Shown here: piece by piece, positions 1-11,870 of the stretch
Position numbering within the stretch: the stretch's first letter is position 1
Layout of the letters: each line of letters opens with the position of its first letter
Assembly: GCF_019649055.1 (NCBI RefSeq)
Contig: NW_026570241.1
Span: 558,001 to 622,000, forward strand
Direction: 5' to 3'
Source of the DNA: Paramacrobiotus metropolitanus
Lineage: Eukaryota > Tardigrada > Eutardigrada > Parachela > Macrobiotidae
DNA length: 64,000 bases
Notes under the pieces: generated by a model
What the model was told of the DNA's origin: nothing
What the model saw: the letters and a program-made list of their open reading frames with translations, nothing else
Database searches by the model: none
Position numbers and translations under genes: made by a program

Positions 1-360
1 GCCCACAATGCAGCCAGTCAATAATCTTCAGTCTATATACTTGTATGCCTCCATACTGTGCGGGTGTCTGATGTAATGCATAATCACATACAAACTCCGT
101 GTTACTAGTATGTTTACCAGCCAGGAGAAAGATGTTAATACCTCGTAATATGGACTAAGAGTTCGTATGTGCTGCGCTTTGTCTGCAATAAATATGCAGC
201 CGCGTTAAAGGAGATCTAAAAGAAGTTAATTTGCTGATACAGTGACAGTAACTACGTTGTTTATAATGTTTTAATTTAAACGCTGTTTACACAAACTTTC
301 ACAATTACACGTACAAAATTTGCCAAAGGCTATATAGCGTCAAGATAAACGATTTTATTG

Positions 361-1112
361 CGAGTATCTAATATCCGACAATCGGATGCCTGTTTTTCCC
401 CATCTTTCAGCAATTCTTGCTATGGTATCCCCACTTGGTGCAACATACCTGCGAACTATAATAAAAAATGTTACTCGCGCATTCCGTCATTAGTGAGATG
501 AGTGCTTTTGTTTTGCGCTTTACTTTCGGGAAAAAACCAAAACGCGTGCAGTTGGTACACCACAATTTGCACATTCCCATATTTTGCCCGCTTCTTAATC
601 TTCATAAACGCAGGTGCTATCTGTGATATATAAATATTCTGTCTATTGCCGGTATAACTCCATTCTATCGCAAACCAAAGGCTGTGCTCGCTCCATCTTG
701 TCAAAGCTGTCGTCGATACACCCGTGTCTTCTGTAGCTTCGTAACATACAACACGCTTAACCATTTACGTTAATCCATGCTTACGGACGAGCGAATCTTG
801 GGAATGATGATCGGTTTGTCGCAGCTTTTGGCGAAATCCAAGGCTGTATAGTTTAAAATAACCCCGCAGTCGCACGGAAGCCCGCGTGTGGACATATGCG
901 GTAAGATCGCGTATTTGACGTCGTATATGTCTCCTATAATGTTTCAAAAAAACGCTTGGATGAACTCATTGCTGTCCGGGCGAGGTGTTTTCGTGGTGGC
1001 TACCAGCGCATGCAAAACTTCGTGCAATATAACAACCTACTTCATGCAGCCACTTTCCAGTCGAATTTGGTGGCGCGGCCGGGAAATCGGCCTACTTGTG
1101 CAATACAACTAA
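361..1112 (-). pseudogene. Broken astacin-LysM gene (astacin-0)
   Basis: Reading the minus strand from 1,112 downward gives a worn copy of the astacin-1 catalytic exon: the zinc site survives as HEVLHAL but the following GFYHE is replaced, and stops interrupt it (for example after the CMK equivalent and inside the Gln/Asn-rich stretch). Matches to DFAKS-DKP, IIPKIRSSV and RKWLS follow, with frame changes near 765. The middle GH16-like region is mostly missing. The end resumes with FFPE, an intron-like gap and a LysM start (YVAPSGDTIARIAERWG). It is clearly related to astacin-1 (3.2-5.3 kb) but decayed further, so a non-functional relic. No prodomain or signal exon was recognised above 1,112. 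Confidence 0.75.
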
Positions 1113-3109
1113 GTAAACAGAAACTGGACTATTATGTTATTGTCTGTGTTTACGCTCAATATTAGCAAATTGTACTGTTAGTGTGCAAATTCTCTTCAAG
1201 CGGGTATTATCGAGAAGACTGTATTCTTCTTCGCAGGCCCGTGCGTTAAAGGTCAAAAAGTTGATGGCAGGTCGTTCATTTGTACGATAACGTTCGGGAC
1301 ACGATGTCGAGCTGGGTTGTTTGGAAAATGGTGGCTTGCAGAAATTATAGTATACATGGACGATGTCTGATTTCTGCTAACATAGGCAGAACTATAGTCA
1401 TACGGTTTATACCGTAAGTACAGTATCGTATGATACACATAATTATTGTAGTAGACTATCTGGTCCATTTGCGGCGCTATCTTCAACAACATCTATCGAC
1501 TGGCAAGTGGCAGTCTGATATTTCTGAATGTCTAAAAACCAGGAAGCCGAAAAGTGAACATACGGTTTTAAGTTGGACAGCTTTTCTTGCATTCTGTTTC
1601 TCATGAATTGTGCCTACTTAGGTTTGGCTTATTAAAAATTAAAGCAAAACAAAACCATCTACGGCAGTCTCAGTAAGTAATCTCACCAACGCAGCATCAA
1701 TATCAAATGACAAACCTCGCCTCAATCCAATATTAATTTAAGGACTGCACTACGAACAAATATACAAAAATGTTGCACTCCAAGTTGCAAAAACCGCGTT
1801 CTTACGTATTATGTCCTGGGCCGGGTGTACCGTTTGCTTTACAATCAGCAAGCCTGTGCTGAAAAATCAGTAATCTTTAAAACATTACACCGTTTAAAGT
1901 TTTACGCACACCGGCTGGCTTCGGATGTTTTAACCGAATCAGAAGTAAGTTCCCTTTCCATCGTTTAATGTGTTGCTGCTCCATCAGTGCGTCTTCTTCG
2001 CAAGGTTTTCTCTAACCATTCCGAGCCGGATTACTTTTTCTCTTTTGCTACTTAGCTTTGCATGCAATCTGTAATAAACTCTCATTATTATTGTTGCCTC
2101 TTCTTATTAATGGCTTTCTCTCATTAATTATGATTAATTAAATAATTATATTTGCTAAGTGAAGTAAAAAATTGCGAACAAAGCTTAATTACTTTGTAAA
2201 AATTTAAGAATGTGCATGACGTTGTATCTGCTTGGACTATAAGTAAAGTATGTATGTATCGCAAGTCACAATTAACGAGTTAATTTGCACCGAGCGCGAA
2301 GCGCGAGGTGCTGACGCCACGATGAGCGTACGTCACGCTTTTCCAATTCCACAATCCCAATACCATTTCCCAGTGGTAATGGCGCTCGCGCTCGTGCAAT
2401 AATGTGGTTTGCAACCACCGCTAGTTATTGTTAATGTTAACTGGACGACATGTCTCTCTTCTCTCCACCCGTAGTGCGTTACGTGAGTTGGGAGGTGGCG
2501 CTGCGTGTGGTCGTAGCTTTGATCAAAGCGGCCGACAGCACGGACGTGTCCGCTGCTTGTCTCGACACAGCAGTGTGTCCGCAGTGGTATGCATTTCTGT
2601 TCGCTGTTGTCCTTGCTCTTTTCCGACATCATGATTGTGATCATGTTCTTTTACCACCCGCCAGTGATCGAAGTTAAATAGACTACCATGTAGGACTAAA
2701 AAAAGTGAAAATAGGTCAGTCGGTTGGTGGTCCAAATTTTCCGAATCGACACACAGTGGGCAGCAAAAACACATACAGATGCATACAATGCGCATAATAA
2801 ATAAACATCCTTAGAAGTAGACTCAGCTGGGTTTGAACACAGAAACTTTTGTTTGCACGAACCACGGACTGAATATGGTTCAATTACGTACTTCCCCTAC
2901 GAAAACGCATTGAGAAAATTCTATTTACTACAATTTAACTTTGATATTTTTTCGCAACAGCTTTATTTTCTTTTTTAACCATATGTATTTAAATGTTCAC
3001 GAACAAAACTCGAATGTAGGTTTAACCAACAACCAGTTGCAACCTCTACAGTTTTCGGAACAAAATAATATTTCAACAGTAATTTCGAAGACCAACGAAT
3101 GGGATCTAA
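1113..3109. other. Stretch without a recognised gene
   Basis: No ORF here shows a family motif or a credible exon chain. About 2,284-2,680 is more GC-rich than its surroundings and begins with a hairpin-like sequence (GCACC ... GCGC GAA GCGC ... GGTGC, 2,287-2,311). Near 2,689 the string ATGTAGGACTAAA resembles one end of the MITE at 13.5 kb. A worn transposable element is possible but not shown. The last bases (3,110-3,181) continue the astacin-1 LysM frame beyond its TGA. Confidence 0.4.
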
Positions 3110-3181
3110 CTATACGATCAAAATCTGTCCAGGATAGATCACGTCAGGATTTTCAATATTATTATCAACGACGAGCTGCTG

Positions 3182-5303
3182 TCAGTTCTTCCCCATCTGT
3201 GCAGCAATTCTGGCTATGGTGTCCCCACTTTGCACAACGTACCTGCGAACTAAAGCCAAAACCAAAACTCTAACACAAGCATTCCGTACGAAAATAAGTG
3301 TGCTCTGCTCGTACTTACGTTCAGGAAAAAACCGGAACGAATGCACCACAATTTCTTCTATATGATCCGCTTCGTAATCTTTATAAACACATAAACTTAT
3401 CGTTACGGGAAGTGCTTTCTGTGGAATACTTTGCGCAGTGCCGGCATGACTCCATAATTTAAACAACAAATCCCGGTTGCTACTCTGATGATCGTGCTGG
3501 GAAGAAAACGTCACGTTTCCCGGCTTCCATTCGTATGTATGGGTTGTGTACGTCCCAACAAGGAAAAACGAGAAAGCGTGCTGCTTATCTGCACCGCTTG
3601 AAAAGGGCGATGGCAGACGCCGACTGGCGACCCCGTAACTAGCGATCGGAGCATCGGCGTTACCCCACCGCGAAAACTGAATACCGATACGCGGATGAGG
3701 GTCCATTTGACTGTAAAGAGCGAAAACTACGTGAGGATGTAGTTGATCCAGACGGCTTTCAATGTGAAACTGGTAACGGCCGAAACCGAACGTATCGACC
3801 GAGCGAACACCGGCGCAATGGAAAAAATTGTTACGCTTGGTCAAACGGAGGTGGAGTTGATCGTCGATGACTTGGACATTGTTCACACCGGCTTCGGACA
3901 TTTCCATGACCGTCCACATTAGGTCTGAGAAACGAATCGTGGCTGGACTCTTCTCCGATGTTGCAGCGGTTGTCGCCGCAGTTGTCGAGCCAGTATTTGC
4001 CTTGTCAGTACCAATTGCTGTCTGGTAGTTTGGCTTTCCAGTGGTGCTGCTCTCGTCGCAGTGCAATTGCGGCCTGCGCTCCACTCTTTCAAAGTTGTCG
4101 TCGATGCACCCGTAAGCCTTCTGTAGTTTCGTGACATCCAGCGCGCTCAGCCATTTGCGCTGACCCATTCTCACAGGCGAACGAATCTTGGGAATGATGG
4201 CCGGTTTGTCGCGGCTCTTGGCGAAATCCCACGCTGCATAGTGCAGAATGGATTCGTAGTCGTACTGGAGACCGTGGGTGGGCATATGTGGCAAGATACC
4301 GTAGTTCAGCTCGTACATGTTGGGCTGAATGTTTTCGGTGAATACTTGGACGAATTCATCACGGTCAGGTCGGTTCTGTTCGTGGTAGAAGCCGAGCGCA
4401 TGCAGAAGTTCGTGCAGAATAATTCCGTCTTTCATACAGCCGCTTCCCAGTCGGATTTCCGTTGTTCGTCCAGGTATTATCCCGACGTGCGACATGCACC
4501 TACAAGTTACAATCAAATACAATAGATTATCACGTTTCTAACTGACTATACATTTTTTTTATTTTTAGCACGACTGTTATAGTTTTCAACCGGCTGCAAT
4601 AAAGAGTTGCCGCAAATTAAGCTTTACTGACCCTCGCCCAGCGGGAACGATAGATATGTATTCGGTTTCCTCCGTTTGGATCTTGAAAGACAAGCAGTGA
4701 TCTGTGCGTCGCTCGATGGTGTTCATGGCGTTACGGATACGCTGCTTGGTTTCTTCGTCTGTAAATATTTACCTAATTAAACCACATAATTTCACGAAAC
4801 AACTGCTAATAGTTTCACTAAAATAATAATTCCATGATTTATATAAGCGAAAAAGTGGGAAATAAGAATGCACTACACTAAGTAAATTGAATATTGGTAC
4901 ACTGCTGCATTAAATATTGGTCAAAAACAGTTACTGTACCGAATGCCGGGTGTAGACGATATGGAATGCACTGTCCGCTGTTAGGCCAGTAATTGCTACC
5001 CGACACAATGTGACCGCTTCCCGGTTCCTCTGCGGCCAACATCGGGTATCCCGGTGTGGCTGCATCTTCCCAGATAATATCGGCTCTGGTCAGTGCTTCT
5101 TCCGATTCGCTGACCGATGGGTGAATTCGATGTCGCCATTCTGCGCCGAGAACTTGTCATATTCGAAATTGTTGGGTAATGCCATTCAAAGAGTGCTGCC
5201 CACCTGATGGTAATTCTGCGCAGTTAATCTGTTTCAAATGTAATAGGCAATGCGCAATAAGCAGAGCACTGAACATCAGTCGTAGAACATTCGTGCTGAA
5301 CAT
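3182..5303 (-). CDS. Secreted astacin protease with GH16-like and LysM domains (astacin-1, left copy)
   Basis: Five exons: 5303-5204, 5140-4940, 4758-4632, 4499-3319, 3249-3182, 558 codons to the first stop. The start at 5,303 opens a signal peptide (MFSTNVLRLMFSALLIAHCL). Propeptide follows, then the zinc-protease domain from about residue 68, with HELLHALGFYHE near 172-183 and Met-turn SILHY near 226-230, where Met is replaced by Leu. A Ser/Thr-rich linker (about 283-328) leads to a ConA-like/GH16-type fold (about 329-520: LHLRLTKRNN, GFGRYQF, IQFSRWGNADAP, YEWKPGNVTF). The usual acidic ExDxE reads RIGIQ, so glucanase activity is unlikely. The end is a LysM (YVVQSGDTIARIAAQMGKN) broken by TGA at 3,182, although LysM-like sequence continues to 3,110. 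Expected to be extracellular. It is divergent with astacin-3 across about 0.9 kb. Confidence 0.8.
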
Positions 5304-6190
5304 TGCGGTGGTCGCAGTTTCACTCGCAACAAAAATACTGCTGCCGAAGTTACCCAATTAACATAAATATGGTTGAACGGACAATAAGATGCTGGGAGCT
5401 TAGGTCAATGTAAGTACAGCTGCTGAACACGAGTAGTAGAGTAATTATTTGATTTTGGTTAAACCGGTCAGACGACAAACAACTGCATATGACTGTGTGT
5501 CCTGGCAGTATTGAGTGAGTCCAGAAAACAACCACTATCTGATCCCAACCGCTACGGTATAATGGTTGTATCACGCAGGTGTCATCTGAAGTCTAAAGTA
5601 TTCTGATAAATCTGCGTGCTCTCTCTAACTGCGTCCATGTACTCGTAATTTTGACAGCTTCTCCCTGCTTCACAAGGTTGTATGAACAGATAAGCAACAA
5701 CAAAGTCGGATAAATCACAGTACCAACATAGTGCAGTGAGTCGGCGTCACTGCAGTCGGAGTAACGCAAATCGGCAAAGGCATAGTGGAAAACGTAGCGA
5801 CACTAGGTAGAATGCAATGCGTACAGACTAATGCCGTACATACCAAAAGAAAACTTTATTCAACAGATCTTCCTCGTGTAGCCCGTAAATTTTTCACAGT
5901 GCTGCCTGCGACCAACAGCGCGAATCCAGAACGCAACAGAAAGTAGTAGTCGAGTAAGTACCGGTACTTACATACTTCTCACAGTTAAATCACACTTGTA
6001 TCAAGATGTTACCGATAAGACCACAGACGATTAAAGACTTGCAATCAGTTCTGCTAATCGTGTCTGAAGACTTGCCAACATACAGACTAAAAGTGAAATA
6101 GACCTGGTAGGGCAGTTCTTTGCAGAACATCGGGTTTGGCGTGTAATAAGGAGCGTGAAAGTACGAGTGCTTAATAACCTTTTTTTAAAA
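5304..6190. promoter_or_regulatory. Shared 5' region between divergent astacin-1 and astacin-3 (left)
   Basis: About 890 bp separate the two start codons, which face away from each other; the arrangement is conserved in the right arm (61,987-62,877). A head-to-head pair of secreted proteases suggests a shared promoter region. I see no clear TATA box or initiator, so the label rests on position only. Confidence 0.4.
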
Positions 6191-8606
6191 ATGTTCACAG
6201 ACAGTGCTCCGTTAATCCTTAGTTTACGCGCCTTATGCTTGTACACTTATTTTATAGAGAGTTACTGTGCGGAATTACCGACAGGTGTGTGATAATGTCA
6301 TAGTTGTAAACTTGTTATACCACTAGTATTTACCTAAAGAAAAAATTGCAGAAGTTTGAAAACTCTAATATTTTACAAGAAAATACTGCTTCTGTATCCG
6401 ATTAGATGCGTAATCTCCTTAATTTTGTGTGAATTTTATTTGCAGACTGGCAGAGCAGAATAGATCTATCGGTTAATGAATCAACAGAACCGGAAACTGG
6501 AGATGACATCATTTGGGACGATGGGGGGTATGCCCTGCTCGCATCCGCGGACGTGGATGAGACAGACCACCGGGTTTCGTTCAGTTATTGGCCTGATAGC
6601 GGGAAAGGTGTTCCTTACTTCATACATCCAGCTTTTGGTAAATCTGCATGAAAGATACTGGCAAATTGCAGATTACTTACCTTCTTCGTACCATCGCTAT
6701 CATATATATATTTTAAGATCCGGCGTAAAAGATCGGTTACTATATCTACGATATCATCGAACGCCGTTGACATTGTGCCAGTGTCAACGGTTATGTGTGC
6801 AAAATTAATTTAATTTTAATAAATACATTCAGATCATTGTACTTTAGTAACTCAGTTTATCACTTTATTTCTAGGTGACGCGGATCGTCAAAAAATTCTG
6901 AAAGCTTTGCGAACCATAGAGCGTTGAGTAGATAATTGTGTACAGTTCAAAGTACGTGCAAATGAAGAGGAGCACATTTCAATCGTGCCATATGGACGAG
7001 GGTAACTACTGACTAGTAACTACAGTATACCGTACACCGTGGTATGTTTCCGGTTTCGACAGGAGGTTGAACTACATAATTATACTACAGCAAGAATCGT
7101 TATAACTATTAAAATGCCACGAATTTTCGTGCAAATATGAAACGAAACGTTGTAATAGGTTAATTAAAATACTAACAGAAACATTAATAAACTGACTACT
7201 ACCTTAATATTAAGTACTGTTAGTTTAGTAATACTATATTATGATGCTATACATAGTAATTACGTACTGATTACTGTGCGTACAATACATACAGCAGAAC
7301 CAAGTATTGCGCTCGCACAGCGTACATCCACTTCTACAATTCTAGTTGCCTGTCTCACGTGGGACGGACTCCTCGCCGCGTTACCGAGGTCCGACTCAGC
7401 AGGAACTGCATGAAAGAAGGCATTATTATGCACGAACTTCTACATGCACTCGGCTTTTACCACGAGCAAAACCGGCCAGATCGGGATGAGTTTGTGCAGG
7501 TGTACCCTGAGAACATACAACCAGAAATGTACGACACAAACTACCGAATATTGCGTAGTATGCCCACACATGGCATTCCGTACGACTACGAATCTATCCT
7601 CCATTATGCAGCCTGGGACTTCGCCATCAAACGCGATAAGCCAGCCATAATTCCCAAGATCCGCACCTCTGTGAGGATGGGTCAGCGCAAATGGATGAGT
7701 CCACTGGATGTCGTGAGACTGCAGAAAGCTTATGGATGTCTCGATGATAACTTTGAATAAATAACGCAAAGCCCTGTGGTTGCGTCCACATTAACCGAGA
7801 CCACAGCGCTAGCCGCTCTTAACACCAGCCTATCGAGCCAGAGCCTTGCTGCTTTTTTTGCCGAACAGAGAACACGTATGCTTAGCGAAAATTATAAGAT
7901 TAATTTTTGAATGAGATTATTCAGCCTTAAGTTCCACGATATTGTATAAATCGGTTGCAGAAAACGGTAAATTTTGCTGCTACTTGGTATTTCAGTGAGA
8001 ACCAACATGGCGTGCTCGGACCATCTGAAGTGCGGCTGTTTTCATGGCTGGTGCTGGGCGTATGCTTACTGGGAACTAATGAAAATCGGCGACCCGTGGT
8101 GTTGGACGCAGCCGGTGGGTGTTCCAGGCGGGCAAAGATCCTTTGCATCGTGCGGCGCTGATAACGATTGCAACATCACGATGACGTGCGGCGACAACAT
8201 CACATATACCGGCAGCGGTCCACCAGAAGTCCGTCCAGCCTTTGCGGACGTCACAGCTGGGCCAACGTCACAATGCAAAACAAATCTTCAGTACTGCGGG
8301 CAGCTTTTACGTTTTTTAGGTAGAAACCCTTATTGTTAGATACGTATACTGTATACGCGCGTGCAGCGTTACTAGTTGATCTGCACTGATACAAACGCTT
8401 CCGCGCATACTCTAAACTTACAGCGTGCATAAATTTTCAGCGTTTCACCACTTTATTAATGCTTTGCAGGCTATAGTGTCGGGGAGGGTGAATATTTGTC
8501 AAATATGCTATTTAAGTGCAAAGATGGCCGTAATGTGGAACCGATTTCAAACTGTAAAAAATGCCGCGACGGTGGTGCGGATAAGAACGACCACTGCGAG
8601 CCCTGA
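6191..8606 (+). pseudogene. Astacin with Cys-rich C-terminal module, left copy, disrupted (astacin-3)
   Basis: Exons 6191-6284, 6446-6637, 6875-7001, 7346 onward, then 7996-8319 and 8470-8606. The signal peptide starts MFTDSAPLILSLRALCLYTY, and the zinc site is HELLHALGFYHEQNRP with SILHY. Two lesions are absent from the right copy: TGA at 6,925-6,927 (CGA on the right) and TAA at 7,758-7,760 (AAA on the right). The splice donor used by the right copy after the catalytic domain (GTGCGT) reads GTTGCG here. The downstream Cys-rich exons stay open (CGCFHGWCWAYAYW, CKKCRDGG). This copy probably no longer makes the full protease; the intact counterpart is 59,596-61,986. Confidence 0.8.
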
Positions 8607-9367
8607 GGTAATGCAGGTAGGGTAAATCAACGTTTGCACAAATTGCACTTTTTAGATGACTGTTCAGCGTTGAATCTTTGTTATCTCTATATGTTCGCTG
8701 CTGCGTTCATTTCAGTGGCGCCTAAATCCGAGCATTCAATCTCAAAGCCAATTGTTTGGGCCGCAACTAGGCTTCCGAAGGTTGCGGACCCGATTTTTTT
8801 TAGTGTGACGATGTCGACGATTTTCCAGTACTGCTGAACGCCGAATGGTGACCTGTGCCACGAAATGTGCAATGTGCGCTACATAAATATTATTGGCGTT
8901 ATTATGGTTTTCTGTGTTTTAATGCGCCTTTTATCATCTGCACTGCGCTTATTACAGCATGTTGATTACATGCAAGTTGATTATTACAGCATGTTGATTG
9001 TACGAGGAATATCGCATCGGAATAAAGTTCAATAAATAAAGTTAAAAAAACCAGGATGGTATAGTTTTTTTGTTAAAATATTGCAAATTAGAATTTGGGA
9101 GGCCAAGGAATTCGACCACAAAACACTATAACGCGGGGTCGTATGGAACGCCGCGCCTATCCTCGACAGAACAACCCGGAAACGTCGACTTCATTGGCGA
9201 TGTTGCCGCCACACAAAAAACCACCAACTGAGGAAAGCGGAATCTGCAGCCAGTGAAACTGTGGTGCAGATCCGTCAAAACAGCGAGGAAATGTACGGGG
9301 TGGAGATTCCCAGAAATAGCAATAGCAAGTTTGGAGGGCGGAGAGTCCCGCTCTGACAACACGGTCC
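8607..9367. other. Intergenic, no gene recognised
   Basis: Lies between the Cys-rich exon of astacin-3 and the 3' end of SMYD, which converge. It contains a short irregular direct repeat of the unit TACAGCATGTTGATT (about 8,951-8,999), partly shared with the right arm around 59,200-59,250. An open stretch at 8,717-8,836 ends in Cys-stop, but I cannot tie it to a family. Confidence 0.4.
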
Positions 9368-11870
9368 TTATTTTGCTGTTTGCATGGGAGATTTTTCTGA
9401 AAATTCTAAAACAAGGGCCTGAAGTTTTTCTTGCAGCAGTAACCACGATGCAATCCTCCCCGTCACAACACTCTTCTTGCATAATGTTGAATAGGTATCC
9501 AGAGCGTCTTTCATTAATTCGATCGCTAAAGGAACAGCATCCAAGAGCAGCGGTAATAGCCGCTTTTTTTGTTCCTTATTTTCTCCAATAAATTCCGTTC
9601 CCCAATTTAATACACACGCTGACGCTTCGCGAAGAAACTGCGCCCGATAGAAGCTGTATTTAGGAGACACGTTCCTACACAAATTCAAAGCAGAAATTAT
9701 AATTATGGAATTTGCAAACCGTTTTCCTCATCAACTTACCGGACACAGACGATCATATCACGATACAGTTCCCATGCTTCCTGGTACCGCCCCGATTCGC
9801 TGCACGTTCGAGCCACATCCCAACCCAGAACGAAGCGCAGCTGCGCTTCCGGCTGCAGAATATCAGCCTTCTCCAGTTCCTTCCACAGTGGAAATTTCTT
9901 CACCATAATCGCCTGGCTGTCCCGTGCGTTCCACATGTCAAGGTGATTGGCGAAGTCATTTTCGTGATTTTGTAAAAACTTTTGGAGTTTACGGAGATTA
10001 ACTTCGTTGACAGCACAACACTGTGCACAGGGCAGCAGCGCGCGGTGATCGCTTGGTATGCGTTCTGTACAGCCTTTTGTGGCGCATTTCAGCGGATTTA
10101 TGATGGCTTCCTGCAGCATAAAAAATTTTAGAAGATATTAATTTATCTAATCCACCATGCTTAGAGACGCACAAACACTTTACTATGAATAAGTATAATA
10201 ATGCGCTTACGTATGCATCCGAACATTTACGACACGTGCACTCTACGTCGCCGTACAGTCTATCTGCGTAAATTTTATTCCGTTCTTTCACTGGCCATCG
10301 GAAGGGGAAGTCTTTCAGATCGTACAAAAGCACCTGCACAGAAGAACAAAATACCGGCATTCACAGCAGTTGTACAACAAACGATGCTGCTATAGTGCTG
10401 CAACATCTTAACTCAAGAAATGCGAAATCATGGCATAAAAGATAACTTTTGGTTGTGAATATTAAAATGCAAGGTCACCACTGCAGATACGAATGCGCAC
10501 ATCAGGATCGAAAAAACATCGGTTTACGAGCTTGATGTACTAGTATTTCATTAAATCGTCTCGTACGTAACAAAGAGAACAGAGACTAAAGTTAAAGATT
10601 AGAATGAGCATGACCAGCTTCAGAACAGATTGCCGAACATGGTGAATCGATTAACACAATACTTCTTCCGCTTGAATACAAACAACGCCAAGTTCAGTAA
10701 ATAAGTACTTTGTCGGTCATGTCAAACTGCCGTTTTACTTACGTCTTGTAGCCCGCTGTAATCCGGAATGTCATCCAGAGCGTGCAGCAAAGCGTCCGTC
10801 CATCGAACGAAACCAGGGCATTCTGATCGGAGCATGCTTCGGGCATCGAGCCACTGGGGGCATCCGGAAAAAGACCCATTCCAAAGAAAACAGGACGATC
10901 TCCATCGTATTCATAAATAAGATGATTATGTAATTCAATTCTCGTTATGATGTCCGCAATATCGGAATCTGACAGCAGAGAGTGGCCACCGACCGCCGTG
11001 GGAAACGCGGCTTCCAGTAAACCTTCAAACAATTTTTCTCTAACCAACTCCAGTTTTCTGTAAAAACAAACGCGATGTTTGAACAAATTCACAAGACAAG
11101 CGCAAGCAGTGTTAAACCAACTGTCGTGTTATTGAGTTAACGCTCGGAAAAATCTTGAGAATTTGCTGTGCTGGCATTTGTTTCTCACTTTCGGAGACTG
11201 TGTCTTTGGACATATTCTGTAAACACATATGAGTACAGTTACTAACAAAATTAACAATTGGGACAATAACGCGTTGTCTGCAAGCCAAGTTTCTTACAAT
11301 AATACTAAACATACTGTACTTACAAAAATTTTGTTCATAATCTTGAGAAGAATGATTGAATTGGTGGAAAATATTCGAGAGGTGTTGCCCTGCATGTCGC
11401 AAGCTAAGCGCATCATCCTCACCATCCGATTTACATCATGTTGTGATTCTGTTTCCTGTCTGTAGTTTTTTATACGCTTCAACAAGGAACATTCGGATTT
11501 GTGCTCTTTCTTCCAGTCAGCGCGCTAACGAAACATCCATAAGGCATAAGGTATAAGAAACAAAACGAGCACGCAGTCTTTCTAAAATAAGTAAACAGTC
11601 AAACAAAAAATTAAGACAGAATCTGCCAACTGTTGTTGGTTGGCTGACAGACTCAGCCGCTGACTCATTTTAAAAGCCTGTATTGCTTCGTACCTGGCAA
11701 TTCTCATTACAGTACCGATACAACCGGCATCCTTGGCAGGACCGCAGTTTTGCAGATTCGCGGAAGCAACACGCACAACGTGTTTCATGATCGTGCCACT
11801 CGAATGACCAGACCCACGCTTCGCATGACGTGATTTTCTGCCCAGCAGGAATTAGTCTACCCCTCATCAT
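9368..11870 (-). pseudogene. SMYD-type MYND/SET protein, left copy with frameshift
   Basis: Seven exons: 11870-11694, 11524-11324, 11216-11122, 11057-10743, 10333-10211, 10110-9740, 9674-9368. Exon 1 has the start of the SET domain (GRLIPAGQKITSCEAW) and a MYND zinc finger (CACCFRESAKLRSCQGC, then RYCNENC), finished by DWKKEHKSEC in exon 2. Exon 4 holds the SET core, but the usual NHSCxPN motif reads PEACSDQN, so methyl transfer is doubtful. Exon 5 has the post-SET cysteines (CTCRKC). The C-terminal half is helical and TPR-like. Relative to the right copy, exon 4 lacks one base in a T run (10,789-10,791 on the plus strand), shifting the frame. Without that lesion the product would be about 529 residues. 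A base-calling error cannot be excluded. Confidence 0.75.
11312..11318. mobile_element. TA-CTG-TA excision-type scar in SMYD intron 2
   Basis: The left arm has TACTGTA here, where the right arm has a single TA (56,891-56,892): a 5-bp difference of the form left by Tc1/mariner excision (target duplication plus three bases of the terminal repeat). It lies just inside the intron after the donor GTAAGT and does not affect the splice site. Confidence 0.5.

Noticed and set aside
3182-4522. Single 446-codon exon for the astacin-1 C-terminal part
   Set aside because: A GTAAGT...TTTAG intron inside it (3,250-3,318) keeps the frame and removes an unlikely hydrophobic stretch; the same boundary is seen in the astacin-0 relic.
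6925-6927. TGA as selenocysteine in astacin-3
   Set aside because: The right copy has CGA (Arg) at this codon and a second stop (TAA) follows in the left copy, so nonsense mutation explains it.
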